Positions 30,414 through 40,941 of a stretch of 64,000 bases of DNA are shown here, one piece after another. A program made the position numbers and the translations under genes. Source of the DNA: Ideonella sp. MAG2 (lineage in GTDB: Bacteria; Pseudomonadota; Gammaproteobacteria; Burkholderiales; Burkholderiaceae_C); NCBI GenBank assembly GCA_004359425.1, contig PTEU01000001.1, positions 376,929 through 440,928 of the forward strand. The letters run 5' to 3'. Position 1 is the first letter of the stretch. Each line of letters starts with the position of its first letter. The notes beneath the pieces were generated by a model. The model had not been told where the DNA came from and did not search any database. It saw only the letters and a program-made list of their open reading frames with translations.

Positions 30414-31316
30414 ATGAGCCCCAAAAACCTGAGCGCCGCTGAGCAAGCGCTACGTGACGCCGCCCTCGACTATCACCGCACCCCCACGCGCGGCAAGATT
30501 GCCGTCAACGCCACCAAGCCGCTGTCCAACCAGCGCGACCTGAGCCTGGCCTATTCGCCCGGCGTGGCTTATGCCTGTTTAGCGATTGAGGAAGACCCCT
30601 CGCTGGCGGCCGAGTACACCTCGCGCGCCAACCTGGTGGGCGTGATCACCAATGGCACGGCGGTGCTGGGCTTGGGCAATATCGGCCCCTTGGCCGGCAA
30701 GCCGGTGATGGAGGGCAAGGGCTGCTTGTTCAAGAAGTTCGCGGGCATCGATGTGTTCGACATCGAGCTGGCCGAGAACGACCCCGACAAGTTGGTTGAG
30801 ATCATCGCCGCCATGGAGCCCACGCTGGGCGGCGTCAACCTGGAAGACATCAAAGCGCCCGAGTGCTTCTACATTGAGAAGCAGTTGCGCGAGCGCATGA
30901 ACATCCCTGTCTTCCATGACGACCAGCACGGCACGGCCATCATCTCGGGTGCTGCCTTGCTCAACGGCTTGGAGCTGGTGGGCAAGAAGATTGACGAGGT
31001 CAAGCTGGCCGTCTCTGGCGCCGGTGCCGCAGCCATTGCCTGCCTAGATCTGATGGTGGGCCTGGGCGTTAAGCCTTCCAACATTTTTGTTTGCGACTCC
31101 AAGGGTGTGATCCGCGCAGGCCGGGGCGACAAGCTGGATGAATCCAAACAGCGCTACTGCCAAACCACCACCGCCCAGACCCTGGCCGATGTGGTGGCCG
31201 GTGCCGATGTGTTCCTGGGCTGCTCGGCTGCCGGGGTGCTGACGGCTGAGATGGTCAAGACCATGGCCCGCCAGCCCATCATCCTGGCGCTGGCCAACCC
31301 TGAGCCTGAGATTCAC
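30414..31316 (+). CDS. maeB: NADP-dependent malic enzyme, N-terminal malic domain fragment
   Basis: Malic enzyme to [11 protein letters not shown], then frame break. Confidence 0.9.
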
Positions 31317-31317
31317 C

Positions 31318-32160
31318 ATGCGCATCGAGCGCGCGGGCTTGCGCCTCAAGGCGGGCGTGGACTTCGAGGTGGTGGACCCGGAGAACGACCCGCGCTTCCG
31401 GGACTGCTGGGAGGGGTATCGCCGCCTGATGGGCCGCGATGGTGTCTCGCCCGAGACAGCCAAATCGGCGCTGCGCCGATCCAACACCTTGATCGCCAGC
31501 ATGCTGCTCAAGCGAGGTGATGCCGACGCCATGCTGTGCGGCTTGGTGGGCCGCTTTGACGCGCATTTTGAGCATGTCAAAACGGTGATCGGCGCGCGCC
31601 AGGCAGGCGGGGTGATGGCCACCATGAACGCGCTGATGCTGGAGCAGCACACGCTGTTCATTGCCGACACCTTTGTCAATGAAGAGCCCAGCGCGGCCGA
31701 GTTGGCCCAGATCGCCCAGATGGCTGCCGACGAAGTGCAGCGCTTTGGCTTCCCCGCCAAGGTGGCGTTCTTAAGCCACTCCATGTACGGATCCTCCAGC
31801 CGCGCCTCGGCCAAACGCATGCGCGCGGCCCGCGATCTGTTTGTGCAGCAGGCCCCGCACATCGAGTGCGACGGTGAGATGCACGGTGATGCGGCGCTGT
31901 CAGAGACCATTCGCCAAGCGGTTCTGCCCGAGACCACGCTGAAGGGCTCGGCCAATCTGCTGGTGCTGCCCAACATCGATGCGGCCAACATCTTGTTCAA
32001 TGTGCTGAAGGTGACAGGCAGCCATGGCGTTACGGTCGGGCCTATTTTGTTGGGGGCGGCTGCGCCCGTGCATGTGCTGACGCCCTCGGCCACCATGCGT
32101 CGGGTCGTCAATATGACAGCCTTGGCGGTGGCGGATGTGGCGGCAGCCGCCAAGCGCTGA
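31318..32160 (+). CDS. maeB: C-terminal phosphotransacetylase-like domain of the malic enzyme (fragment)
   Basis: [26 protein letters not shown]...PTA-like domain in another frame. Confidence 0.88.
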   Translation: MRIERAGLRLKAGVDFEVVDPENDPRFRDCWEGYRRLMGRDGVSPETAKSALRRSNTLIASMLLKRGDADAMLCGLVGRFDAHFEHVKTVIGARQAGGVMATMNALMLEQHTLFIADTFVNEEPSAAELAQIAQMAADEVQRFGFPAKVAFLSHSMYGSSSRASAKRMRAARDLFVQQAPHIECDGEMHGDAALSETIRQAVLPETTLKGSANLLVLPNIDAANILFNVLKVTGSHGVTVGPILLGAAAPVHVLTPSATMRRVVNMTALAVADVAAAAKR

Positions 32161-32292
32161 GCCCGCGGGGGGGCGTTCTTGGGTGCCCCGGTAACCTAAC
32201 GGTAACCCCCGAGGGGCTGGGGCTGCGTATGATGGCGCGCTGACAACAGCCCTTCAGGACTCTGGAGGGCACCACTTTCGGAGACTCCTTTC

Positions 32293-33723
32293 ATGCCCCG
32301 CGCCACCAAAATCGTTGCCACCCTCGGCCCTGCGTCCAGCGACCCCGAGGTGCTGGAGCGGCTGCTGCGTACCGGGGTGGATGTGGTGCGGCTGAACTTC
32401 AGCCACGGCAAGGCGCAGGACCACATCGACCGAGCCAACCTGGTGCGGGCTTGTGCAGCGCGTGTCGGCAAGCCCATCGCCTTGATGGCCGACTTGCAAG
32501 GCCCCAAGATCCGCGTCGGCAAGTTTGCCGAAGGGCGCGTGATGCTGGAAAACGGCATGCCCTTTGTGCTGGACGCTGCGCGCACCGAACCCGGTGACAT
32601 CAACGGCGTGGGCCTTGACTACAAAGAGCTGCCGCGTGATGTGAAGCCCGGCGATGTGCTCTTGCTCAACGATGGCCTCATCGTGCTGACCGTGGACCGG
32701 GTGCAGGGCGAACAGGTCCACACCCTGGTGAAGATCGGCGGCGAGCTCTCCAACAACAAGGGCATCAACAAGCAGGGCGGCGGCCTGACCGCCCCGGCCT
32801 TGACCGGCAAGGACATGGACGATATCCGCACGGCCATGAGCTTCCAGTGCGACTACCTGGCCGTCAGCTTCCCCAAGAACGCCACCGACATGGAGATGGC
32901 GCGCCAACTGGCCAATGTGGCGGGCGAGCCCTATCGCCACAAGCCCTGCATGATTGCCAAGATCGAGCGCTCAGAGGCCATTCCGCACCTCGAAGCCATT
33001 TTGCGTGCCAGCGACGGCATCATGGTGGCGCGAGGCGACTTGGCCGTGGAAGTGGGCAATGCGGCGGTGCCGGCCCTGCAAAAGCGCATGATCAAGCTGG
33101 CGCGCGAGTTGGACAAGATCGCCATTACCGCCACGCAGATGATGGAGTCCATGATCCAGAACCCGGTGCCCACCCGCGCCGAAGTCTCAGACGTGGCCAA
33201 TGCGGTGCTGGACGGCACGGACGCTGTGATGCTCAGCGCGGAGACGGCGGCGGGCAAATACCCGGTCGAGACCGTGGAGCAAATGGCCCAAATCGCCCAA
33301 GAGGCGGAGCGTGCAGAAGACGTGCACCTGGACGCCGACTTCACCAACAAGCGCTTTGGCCGCATCGACCAGTCCATCGCCATGGGCGCGCTTTTCACCG
33401 CCCACCACCTGGGCTGCAAGGCCATTATCGCTTTGACGGAATCAGGCTCGACCGCCTTGTGGATGAGCCGTCACAACATCCGTGTGCCCATCTATGCGCT
33501 GACCTCTAAAGCCACCTCGCAGTCACGCATGGCGCTCTACCGCAATGTGCGGCCGATCTTGATGCCCACCTTTACCGACCGCGACCAAGCCTTGGCCGAG
33601 GCCGAGCGCATCTTGGTGGCCAGAGGCGCGCTCAAACCCGGCGACACCTATGCCATCACCTGTGGCGAGCCCATGGGTTACCCCGGCGGTACGAATATGC
33701 TGAAGGTCTGTAGGGTAGATTGA
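32293..33723 (+). CDS. pyk: Pyruvate kinase
   Basis: MPRATKIVATLGPASSDPEVL...; TATQMMESMI, TAAGKYPVE. Confidence 0.97.
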   Translation: MPRATKIVATLGPASSDPEVLERLLRTGVDVVRLNFSHGKAQDHIDRANLVRACAARVGKPIALMADLQGPKIRVGKFAEGRVMLENGMPFVLDAARTEPGDINGVGLDYKELPRDVKPGDVLLLNDGLIVLTVDRVQGEQVHTLVKIGGELSNNKGINKQGGGLTAPALTGKDMDDIRTAMSFQCDYLAVSFPKNATDMEMARQLANVAGEPYRHKPCMIAKIERSEAIPHLEAILRASDGIMVARGDLAVEVGNAAVPALQKRMIKLARELDKIAITATQMMESMIQNPVPTRAEVSDVANAVLDGTDAVMLSAETAAGKYPVETVEQMAQIAQEAERAEDVHLDADFTNKRFGRIDQSIAMGALFTAHHLGCKAIIALTESGSTALWMSRHNIRVPIYALTSKATSQSRMALYRNVRPILMPTFTDRDQALAEAERILVARGALKPGDTYAITCGEPMGYPGGTNMLKVCRVD

Positions 33724-33742
33724 CCGCACTTTTCCCCGCGAG

Positions 33743-33785
33743 AGGCCCCTAAAGCTGTCAGCCTTGACAGGCATTGGGGCCTTTA
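33743..33785 (+). terminator. Two-helix hairpin terminator after pyk
   Basis: AGGCCCC-taaag-CTGTCAgccTTGACAG-gcatt-GGGGCCTTT. Confidence 0.75.
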
Positions 33786-33888
33786 GAATCGTGAAAGTTA
33801 CGACGCGGTTACGGCCTGCGTTGGCCAGAGGAGGGCAGCCTGTCACCTCCGTGGCGCACCGGTTTCTTTCACTTCCTCGGGGTTTCCC

Positions 33889-34092
33889 ATGCCACTCGTT
33901 TCCATGCGCGAACTGCTGGACCATGCTGCCGAAAACGGCTATGGCATTCCGGCCTTCAACGTCAACAACCTGGAGCAAGTCCAGGCCGTGATGGCGGCGG
34001 CCGATGAAGTCGGCGCGCCGGTCATCTTGCAAGCCAGCGCGGGTGCGCGCAAGTATGCGGGCGAGCCCTTCATCAAGCACCTGATCCAATTG
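33889..34092 (+). CDS. fba: Fructose-bisphosphate aldolase class II, N-terminal fragment only
   Basis: [67 protein letters not shown] then unrelated sequence. Confidence 0.9.
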
Positions 34093-34098
34093 CCGCAC

Positions 34099-34120
34099 GC
34101 CTCCTCTCTATTGAGGAGGC
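34099..34120 (+). terminator. Hairpin downstream of fba fragment (possible terminator)
   Basis: GCCTCCTC-TCTATT-GAGGAGGC; weak T tract. Confidence 0.45.
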
Positions 34121-34185
34121 TTCAGTCAGGCATTTGTCCGGTTGGGCGGCCTACAATCTCAAGCCTTTGAGATCTTGCCTGCGCC

Positions 34186-35082
34186 ATGGACAACGCCCTG
34201 CACACCAGCTCCCTCCACTCTCTTCCGTTGCTGGCCAGCGGCAAAGTGCGTGACAACTACGGTGTGGGAGACGACCGTTTGTTGATGATCGCGACGGATC
34301 GTCTGTCGGCCTTTGATGTGGTCATGGGCGAACCCATCCCGGGCAAGGGCGCGCTGCTGACCAAAATGGCGCTGTTCTGGTTCGACAAGCTGGGCCATGT
34401 GGTGCCTAACCACTTAACGGGCGAAGACCCGCTGAGCGTGGTGGCTGCGGACGAGCGCCCTCAGGTCGAGGGCCGGGCCATGCTGGTCAAGCGGCTCAAG
34501 CCCCTGCCCGTTGAAGCCGTGGTGCGGGGCTACCTCGCTGGCTCAGGCTGGAAGGAGTACCAGCACAACCAGCAGGTGTGTGGCGTGGCCCTGCCGGCCG
34601 GGTTGCAAAACGCTTCCAAGCTGCCTGAGCCCATTTTTACCCCCGCCACCAAGGCTGAGATGGGGGATCATGACGAAAACATCTCGTTTGCGCAGATGGT
34701 CACCATCATTGGTGAAGACTTGGCGACGCGGGTGCGCGAGGTGTCGATTCGCCTCTATAGCGAAGCGGCGGCCTATGCGCTGACCAAAGGCATCATCATT
34801 GCCGACACCAAATTCGAATTCGGATTGGACGAGCAGGGCACCCTGACCCTGATGGACGAGGTGCTGACCCCAGACTCCTCGCGTTACTGGCCTGTGGAGG
34901 GCTGGAAAGAGGGCGCCAACCCGCCGAGCTATGACAAGCAGTTCGTGCGGGATTGGTTGGAATCGGCGCAGGTGGACGGGAAGCCTTGGAACAAGCAAGC
35001 CCCTGCCCCTGCATTGCCCGCCGACGTGACAGCGCACACGGCCAACAAATATCGAGAAGCGCTGCAACGGCTGGTGGGCTGA
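34186..35082 (+). CDS. purC: SAICAR synthase
   Basis: [30 protein letters not shown]. Confidence 0.97.
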   Translation: MDNALHTSSLHSLPLLASGKVRDNYGVGDDRLLMIATDRLSAFDVVMGEPIPGKGALLTKMALFWFDKLGHVVPNHLTGEDPLSVVAADERPQVEGRAMLVKRLKPLPVEAVVRGYLAGSGWKEYQHNQQVCGVALPAGLQNASKLPEPIFTPATKAEMGDHDENISFAQMVTIIGEDLATRVREVSIRLYSEAAAYALTKGIIIADTKFEFGLDEQGTLTLMDEVLTPDSSRYWPVEGWKEGANPPSYDKQFVRDWLESAQVDGKPWNKQAPAPALPADVTAHTANKYREALQRLVG

Positions 35083-35091
35083 GGAGGATCG

Positions 35092-36216
35092 ATGGTTGTT
35101 CCACGATTACTGCAGCGCCTGGATCAGGCGATCGCGCGGGCAGAGCTGCCGCTTGACCGGGAGTGCTTGAAGGCAGAGCGGGTGGTTGCCATGGCTCGAT
35201 TGGGCAATTTGGTGGAGGCGCGCATTGCCTTGGCACACCTTAAGGCTCAAGCGAAGAGGCAAACAGAGCCCAGACTGCTAGGGTGGTTGAGTTTTGCCGA
35301 AGCGATTGTTGTTAACCGTACGGACCACACTCTGGCAGTGATTCCGCACCTGTGCCGAGAAGCAAAGCAGCGAGCGATTACAGCCGGTGATCAGGCCTTG
35401 CAATTTCAGGCCAGTGTCGCTCTAGCCGGCTTTGACTTTCATGATGCCCGCTGGGAGGCGCTTGCCGACGAACTGATGTTTGCATTGACGATCTTTCCCG
35501 CCGACGAGGCACCGGAGTTGGCTCGCTTCGACCAATTGCTCGGTCGTGCCTACAGCTACGCCGGGAAAAGTGACGTGGCCTCGGGGTACTACAAGAGAGC
35601 GCATCGTTTGGCTGCGGGTGAGGGTGATACCGCCATGATTGGCGGCATCATGGCTGACCGAACCATGTATCAAACTGATGCGTTGGCGCTGGAAGACGCA
35701 TTTGGGCGCGGAAATCCAGAAGCTGCGCGCCGTGTGAAGTTGGAAATTGACTCCTTCACCAATTTCAACTCTGGTATTGGGAAAGCGGATCGGCAATCTT
35801 GGAACTCGATGTTCAAGTCCATGCTGTGCGTTTGCCTTGGTCAGTTTGAGGAGGCCTCAGCCTTGCTCGAAACGCATATGCGCAATGCCATGGCCGAAGG
35901 TTTGGGGGAGCATAGCGCCTACTTCCACGCTCCGAGGGCCTGGTGTCTGTGGCACCTGGACGAGAAGGAGGCTGCCCGTAGAGACATGCAGATTGCCAAA
36001 TCCACGATGCATCTCATGCCCGACTTCGATGACATTGCCACGACGCAAGCGCGGATGGCCCGCCTGCTGGACTTGATGGGTCATAGTAATGAGGCGGCTC
36101 TGCACAGAGCCGAAGCAGACCTCGCGCTGGCGCGGTATCGGCACTCTCAAGAAGCACTTTGTGTCCAGCTTTCTCGGGTGGAGCGCGAGCGTGAGCGTTC
36201 GCTGAAGCGAGGCTAG
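35092..36216 (+). CDS. Uncharacterised TPR-like alpha-helical protein
   Basis: Helical repeat-like pattern, strong RBS (gaggagg) 9 nt after purC stop; no catalytic domain recognised. Confidence 0.6.
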   Translation: MVVPRLLQRLDQAIARAELPLDRECLKAERVVAMARLGNLVEARIALAHLKAQAKRQTEPRLLGWLSFAEAIVVNRTDHTLAVIPHLCREAKQRAITAGDQALQFQASVALAGFDFHDARWEALADELMFALTIFPADEAPELARFDQLLGRAYSYAGKSDVASGYYKRAHRLAAGEGDTAMIGGIMADRTMYQTDALALEDAFGRGNPEAARRVKLEIDSFTNFNSGIGKADRQSWNSMFKSMLCVCLGQFEEASALLETHMRNAMAEGLGEHSAYFHAPRAWCLWHLDEKEAARRDMQIAKSTMHLMPDFDDIATTQARMARLLDLMGHSNEAALHRAEADLALARYRHSQEALCVQLSRVERERERSLKRG

Positions 36217-36290
36217 AGCAAGCGATCTCTGCGCAAGCCCTGCTCTGCTGATGGTTTCAACTCGGGCCTGCTGAGTCCGCCGCTCAGTGC

Positions 36291-37259
36291 TTAAAAAAGC
36301 ACCATACTCAGCTTGCGCCGGTACTGGTCCACCACCGGGTCGGCCGGTGCCACCGTTGCGTGGCCTGCGATCTCCAACGTGCCCTTGCCGTCACCTGAAG
36401 CCTCTGGTTTGGCCTTGGGCAGTGGCTTGCTCATCAATTCCAGAATCGCGACATAAGTCTTGCGGGCGAGGCCATCGCTCCAGGCTTTGTCGCGCATCAA
36501 AATCTCCAGCAGCTCGTCCATCGCCTGCTTGGGTTCGTTCTCAACCATCTTGCGCTGGGCCAGGGCATAGCGGGCCTCAAAGTCGCGGCGGTTGGCCTCA
36601 AAGGCGGCGCGCAGCGCCTCTTCTGAGCGAGCGGTTGGGTAAGCCTCAGCAGCTTTTAACCACTGCTCTACGGCGGCAAAGCGGGTGTCCGACAAGGTTT
36701 TGGCGGCCACGGGGTCGAAGGCGAGGCGGGCTTGTTGGGTGCGCGCGGGTTCATGCGCAGAAAGCTCCAACAGCAGCTTGAGGTAGTCGAGGCGAGCGTT
36801 ATCGTTGGCTGGGTCAATGGCGACGGCCTCTTGCAACTTGTCCAGCGCGCTCAGGGGGTCACCCCCGTCAGCCAGCAGGGCTTCTGCCTCTTCCAGCTCG
36901 GCCTCGGCCTCTAGCGCGTCTACGCTGGGCACGTGCTTGTCCAAGAAGGTGCGGATGTCTGCCTCGGGGATCGCCCCCACAAAGCCGTCGACAGGCTGGC
37001 CTTGCGAGAACATCACGCAAAACGGAATCGAGCGCACCCCAAAGGCCTGGCTCAACTGCCCGGCGATCTCGGGCTGCTCATCGCTGTTGAGCTTGGCCAG
37101 TGTGAATCGTCCCTCATAGGCCACTTCCAGCTTTTCCAGCACGGGGCCGAGTGATTTGCAGGGGCCACACCAGGGTGCCCAGATGTCCAGTAACACCGGT
37201 TGCTGCATGGAGGCATGGATGAGATCCGCTTCGAAATTTTGGAGGGTGATGTCGATCAT
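36291..37259 (-). CDS. Thioredoxin-domain co-chaperone (CnoX/YbbN-like)
   Basis: IWAPWCGPCKSLGPVLEKL plus TPR-like C-terminal region; start MIDITLQNF. Confidence 0.9.
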   Translation of the reverse strand: MIDITLQNFEADLIHASMQQPVLLDIWAPWCGPCKSLGPVLEKLEVAYEGRFTLAKLNSDEQPEIAGQLSQAFGVRSIPFCVMFSQGQPVDGFVGAIPEADIRTFLDKHVPSVDALEAEAELEEAEALLADGGDPLSALDKLQEAVAIDPANDNARLDYLKLLLELSAHEPARTQQARLAFDPVAAKTLSDTRFAAVEQWLKAAEAYPTARSEEALRAAFEANRRDFEARYALAQRKMVENEPKQAMDELLEILMRDKAWSDGLARKTYVAILELMSKPLPKAKPEASGDGKGTLEIAGHATVAPADPVVDQYRRKLSMVLF

Positions 37260-37378
37260 GGTCGCTCGGGGTTGCTGATGCACAAAACGCCGGAAGGTGA
37301 CGCCTTTACATGGGGGCGGTCACGGGTGGCACAAGCCGCCTAAAATCACAGGTTTACACAAAGTCGGAGCACTGAGCC

Positions 37379-37876
37379 TTGAACACTGCCCAAGCCCTGG
37401 TCGGGATCGTCATGGGGTCTTCCAGCGATTGGGAGACCATGAAGGCTGCTGCCCAGATTCTCGCCGAGTTCGGCGTGGCGCATGAGGCTCGTGTGGTCTC
37501 GGCCCACCGCATGCCCGATGACATGTTTGCTTATGCTGAGCAAGCGCAGTCGCGGGGCCTGCAAGCCATCATTGCCGGCGCGGGCGGTGCTGCCCACTTG
37601 CCGGGCATGTTGGCCGCCAAGACCGTGGTGCCGGTGCTGGGCGTGCCGGTGGCCAGCCGTCACTTGCAAGGGGTGGATTCTCTGCACTCCATCGTTCAGA
37701 TGCCCAAGGGCATTCCGGTGGCGACGTTCGCCATCGGCACGGCCGGGGCCGCCAATGCGGCGCTGTTTGCAGTGGCCATGCTGGCCAACCGAGACGACGC
37801 CCTGCGGGCGCAACTGCAGGCCTTCCGCGCCCGTCAAACCGAAGTGGCGCGGGCCATGACCCAGGACTTGGTATGA
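37379..37876 (+). CDS. purE: N5-carboxyaminoimidazole ribonucleotide mutase
   Basis: [23 protein letters not shown]. Confidence 0.97.
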   Translation: MNTAQALVGIVMGSSSDWETMKAAAQILAEFGVAHEARVVSAHRMPDDMFAYAEQAQSRGLQAIIAGAGGAAHLPGMLAAKTVVPVLGVPVASRHLQGVDSLHSIVQMPKGIPVATFAIGTAGAANAALFAVAMLANRDDALRAQLQAFRARQTEVARAMTQDLV

Positions 37877-38976
37877 GCGGCGTGAAGCGCGAGCCCCTGC
37901 TGCCGGGCGCCACGCTGGGCGTGATGGGCGGCGGCCAATTGGGCCGCATGTTCGTGCACGCGGCGCAGGCCATGGGCTACAGCACGGCCGTCTTGGACGC
38001 CGACCCGCACAGCCCCGCAGGATTGGTGTCCCACCACCATGTGCAAAAGCCCTATCTCGACGCCGACGGCCTGCAGCAGTTGGTGACGGTGGCCCAGGCC
38101 ATCACCACCGAGTTTGAGAACGTGCCGGCCGAAGCCTTGCGTACTCTGGCCCAAAGCCGCCCGGTCGCGCCCAGTGGCGATGCGGTGGCGATCTGCCAAG
38201 ACCGCGCGGCGGAGAAGGCCCACATCACAGCATCTGGCGTGCCCTGTGCGCCCTTTGCTTTGATTGACTCCGACGCCACGCTGGCCAGCGTCAGCGACGC
38301 GCTCTTGCCGGGCATCCTCAAGACCGCGCGCATGGGCTATGACGGCAAAGGCCAAGTGCGCATCCAGAGCCGTGCCGAGTTGGCCGAAGCCTGGGCCAGC
38401 TTGGGCCGCGTGCCCTGTGTGTTGGAGCAGCGCCTGGCCTTGCACCGGGAGCTCAGCGTCATCGTGGCACGCGGGGTGGATGGCCAGTGGGTGCACTTTC
38501 CCGTGCAGCAAAACATGCATCGCGATGGCATCCTGGCCGTCACCGAAGTGCCCGCGCCGGATGTGACACCCGAGTTGGCGGCTCAGGCCGTGGCCCATGC
38601 GGGGGCGATTGCCCAGTCCATGCAGTATGTGGGCGTGCTGTGCGTGGAGTTCTTTGTGGTCAAGGCGGCCGATGGCAGCCTGAGCCTGGTGGCCAATGAA
38701 ATGGCCCCACGGCCCCACAACTCCGGCCACTACACGATAGACGCTTGCGATGTCTCGCAGTTCGAGCTGCAAGTTCGGGCTATGGCCCAGCTGCCCTTGG
38801 TGGTGCCGCGCCTGCACTCGCCCACCGTGATGCTCAACCTCTTGGGCGACCTGTGGTGGCATGAGGGCGTGGAGCGCACCCCCGCCTGGGACGCAGTGTT
38901 GGCCCTGCCTGGTGCGCACTTGCACCTCTACGGCAAAACCAGCGCGCGGCCCGGCCGCAAGATGGGCCACCTGACC
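37873..38976 (+). CDS. purK: N5-carboxyaminoimidazole ribonucleotide synthase, 3' end missing
   Basis: [16 protein letters not shown]; ends KMGHLTL then frame break. Confidence 0.92.
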
Positions 38977-39899
38977 CTACCACCGAGACTGTCTACGGCC
39001 TGGGTGCGCGTGCTGACGATGACGCAGCGGTGGCGGCGATCTTCAGCGCCAAGGGCCGCCCGGCCGACCACCCCTTGATCGTGCATGTGCTCGATGCCGC
39101 CCATGCCGCGCCCTTCGCGTCCGTCTGGCCCGAGACCGCCCAGCGCCTGACGGCCGCCTTTTGGCCGGGGCCTTTGACGGTGATCGTGCCGCGCAGCCCG
39201 GGTTTGGCCCATGCCGCAGCCGGAGGGCAAACCACCGTTGGCTTGCGCTGCCCCGCGCATCCGGTGGCCCAGGCCTTGTTGGCCGCGGCGGGGCGCTTGG
39301 GCGTGCGCGGCGTGGCCGCGCCCAGCGCCAACCGCTTCGGCCGTGTCAGCCCGACCTCCGCCGCTCATGTGGCGCAGGAGTTCGGTGCCGATCTCTTGAT
39401 CCTGGACGGCGGTGACTGCGAGGTGGGCATTGAGTCGGCCATCGTCGATTGCAGCGGTGTGCACCCCACCTTGCTGAGGCCCGGCGTGCTGACGCGCCAA
39501 GCCATCGAAGCCGTGTTGGGCCAGCCCCTGCAAGCCCCGGGCGTCAACGCGCCCAAAGCCTCGGGCACGCTGGAGGCGCATTACGCCCCCCGCGCCAAAG
39601 TGCGGCTGATGAGCGCCGCCGAGCTGCAAGCGGCCTTTACCTTGATGCAACCTTTGGCCACCACGGGCCAGCCTGTGGCGGCGGTATATTCACGCACCGT
39701 CTTTCCTGCGGCCGACTCAAGCGCGCAGTGGCCGCACAGGCGCATGCCTGACAATGCCGCCGATTGCGCGCACGAGTTGTTTGCAGTTTTGCGGGCCTTG
39801 GACGAGACGCAAGCCCCGCTCATCTGGGTCGAGCGGCCCCCGGACTCCCCGGAGTGGGAAGGGGTGCGAGATCGGCTACAACGTGCCGCTGCGGCCTGA
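38976..39899 (+). CDS. Sua5/YciO/YrdC-family threonylcarbamoyl-AMP synthase, N-terminus missing
   Basis: Frame from 38976: [38 protein letters not shown]...APSANRFGRVSPTSAAHV. Confidence 0.9.
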   Translation, partial: PTTETVYGLGARADDDAAVAAIFSAKGRPADHPLIVHVLDAAHAAPFASVWPETAQRLTAAFWPGPLTVIVPRSPGLAHAAAGGQTTVGLRCPAHPVAQALLAAAGRLGVRGVAAPSANRFGRVSPTSAAHVAQEFGADLLILDGGDCEVGIESAIVDCSGVHPTLLRPGVLTRQAIEAVLGQPLQAPGVNAPKASGTLEAHYAPRAKVRLMSAAELQAAFTLMQPLATTGQPVAAVYSRTVFPAADSSAQWPHRRMPDNAADCAHELFAVLRALDETQAPLIWVERPPDSPEWEGVRDRLQRAAAA

Positions 39900-39931
39900 T
39901 GCAGCGCGTTCACACTTCAACGGAGTTTGTT

Positions 39932-40885
39932 ATGACATTCGCCCCTTGGGCCTCGCGCCTGACGGCCCCCCTCGCACTGCTGGCGCTCAGCGGTGCCTTG
40001 CTCGTGGGTTGTGGCGGAGGAACCTCTCAAGTCGATCAATTCAAGCCGACGCGCTTGTTGAATTTTGGCGATGAGCTGAGCGTGCTGACGGCCGATGGCA
40101 AGAAGTACAGCGTGAATGCCTTGGATAAGGACGACGCCCTGTCGTGTGGCGGCAATCCGCTATGGATTCAAACCGTGGCAGCCCGCTATGGCTTCACGTT
40201 TGAACAGTGCAACCCTGACAAGAAAACAGTGTTTTTGGCCAAGAGTCTTGCGACTGTTGGGGCGGGTGTGAATGAGGTTTTGGCGCAGATTGACACCTTT
40301 CAAGCCAGCAACAGCTTTACCGATACCGACTTGCTGACGGTCTTTGTGGGCTTTAACGACATCAAAGCGGCCTATGCCAAGTACCCGGCGAAGTCGGAGG
40401 CTGAGTTGACGGCTGAAGTCAAGGCCAAGGGTGAGGCGCTGGCGCTGCGCGTCAATGCCCTGACGGCTCTGGGTCCGCGCGTGCTGGTGTCCACGGCCAT
40501 GCATATTTCGGGCTCCCCCTGGGCGTTGGCCGAAAAGGCCGCACACGCCGACACAGACCGAGCGGCACTCCTGACGCGCCTGACCGAAGCCTTTAACTTG
40601 GCCATGCGCTTGAAGCTGATCAATGATGGCAGCAAGATTGGCCTGCTGTTGGCAGACGACCTCTCGCGCGCCATGTCCAGTGAACGCACTCGGTCAGCCT
40701 ATGGCTTGGCCAATTCCACGGTGGCGGCGTGCAGCACGGCTTTGCCAGACTGCACCACCAAGACCATGGTGAGCAATGCCACGGCCTCAGTCTACCTATG
40801 GGCTGATGACACGCGCCCCGGTGCTTCCTTCCACAGCTACTTGGCGCAACAGGCCTCTAACCGCCTGTCCGCACTGCCGTTCTAA
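39932..40885 (+). CDS. SGNH/GDSL-like exported lipoprotein with degenerate nucleophile motif
   Basis: Lipobox LVGC; LLNFGDELS (block I), FVGFND (block III), WADDTRPGASFHSYLA (block V). Confidence 0.7.
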   Translation: MTFAPWASRLTAPLALLALSGALLVGCGGGTSQVDQFKPTRLLNFGDELSVLTADGKKYSVNALDKDDALSCGGNPLWIQTVAARYGFTFEQCNPDKKTVFLAKSLATVGAGVNEVLAQIDTFQASNSFTDTDLLTVFVGFNDIKAAYAKYPAKSEAELTAEVKAKGEALALRVNALTALGPRVLVSTAMHISGSPWALAEKAAHADTDRAALLTRLTEAFNLAMRLKLINDGSKIGLLLADDLSRAMSSERTRSAYGLANSTVAACSTALPDCTTKTMVSNATASVYLWADDTRPGASFHSYLAQQASNRLSALPF

Positions 40886-40905
40886 GCGGCCTTGCGTTTC
40901 TTCCA

Positions 40906-40941
40906 AAACGCGCCTCAGGCCTCGCGGCCTTTGGCGCGTTT
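40906..40941. terminator. Bidirectional hairpin terminator between convergent genes
   Basis: AAACGCGCC-TC-AGGCC-TCGC-GGCCT-TT-GGCGCGTTT. Confidence 0.75.
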
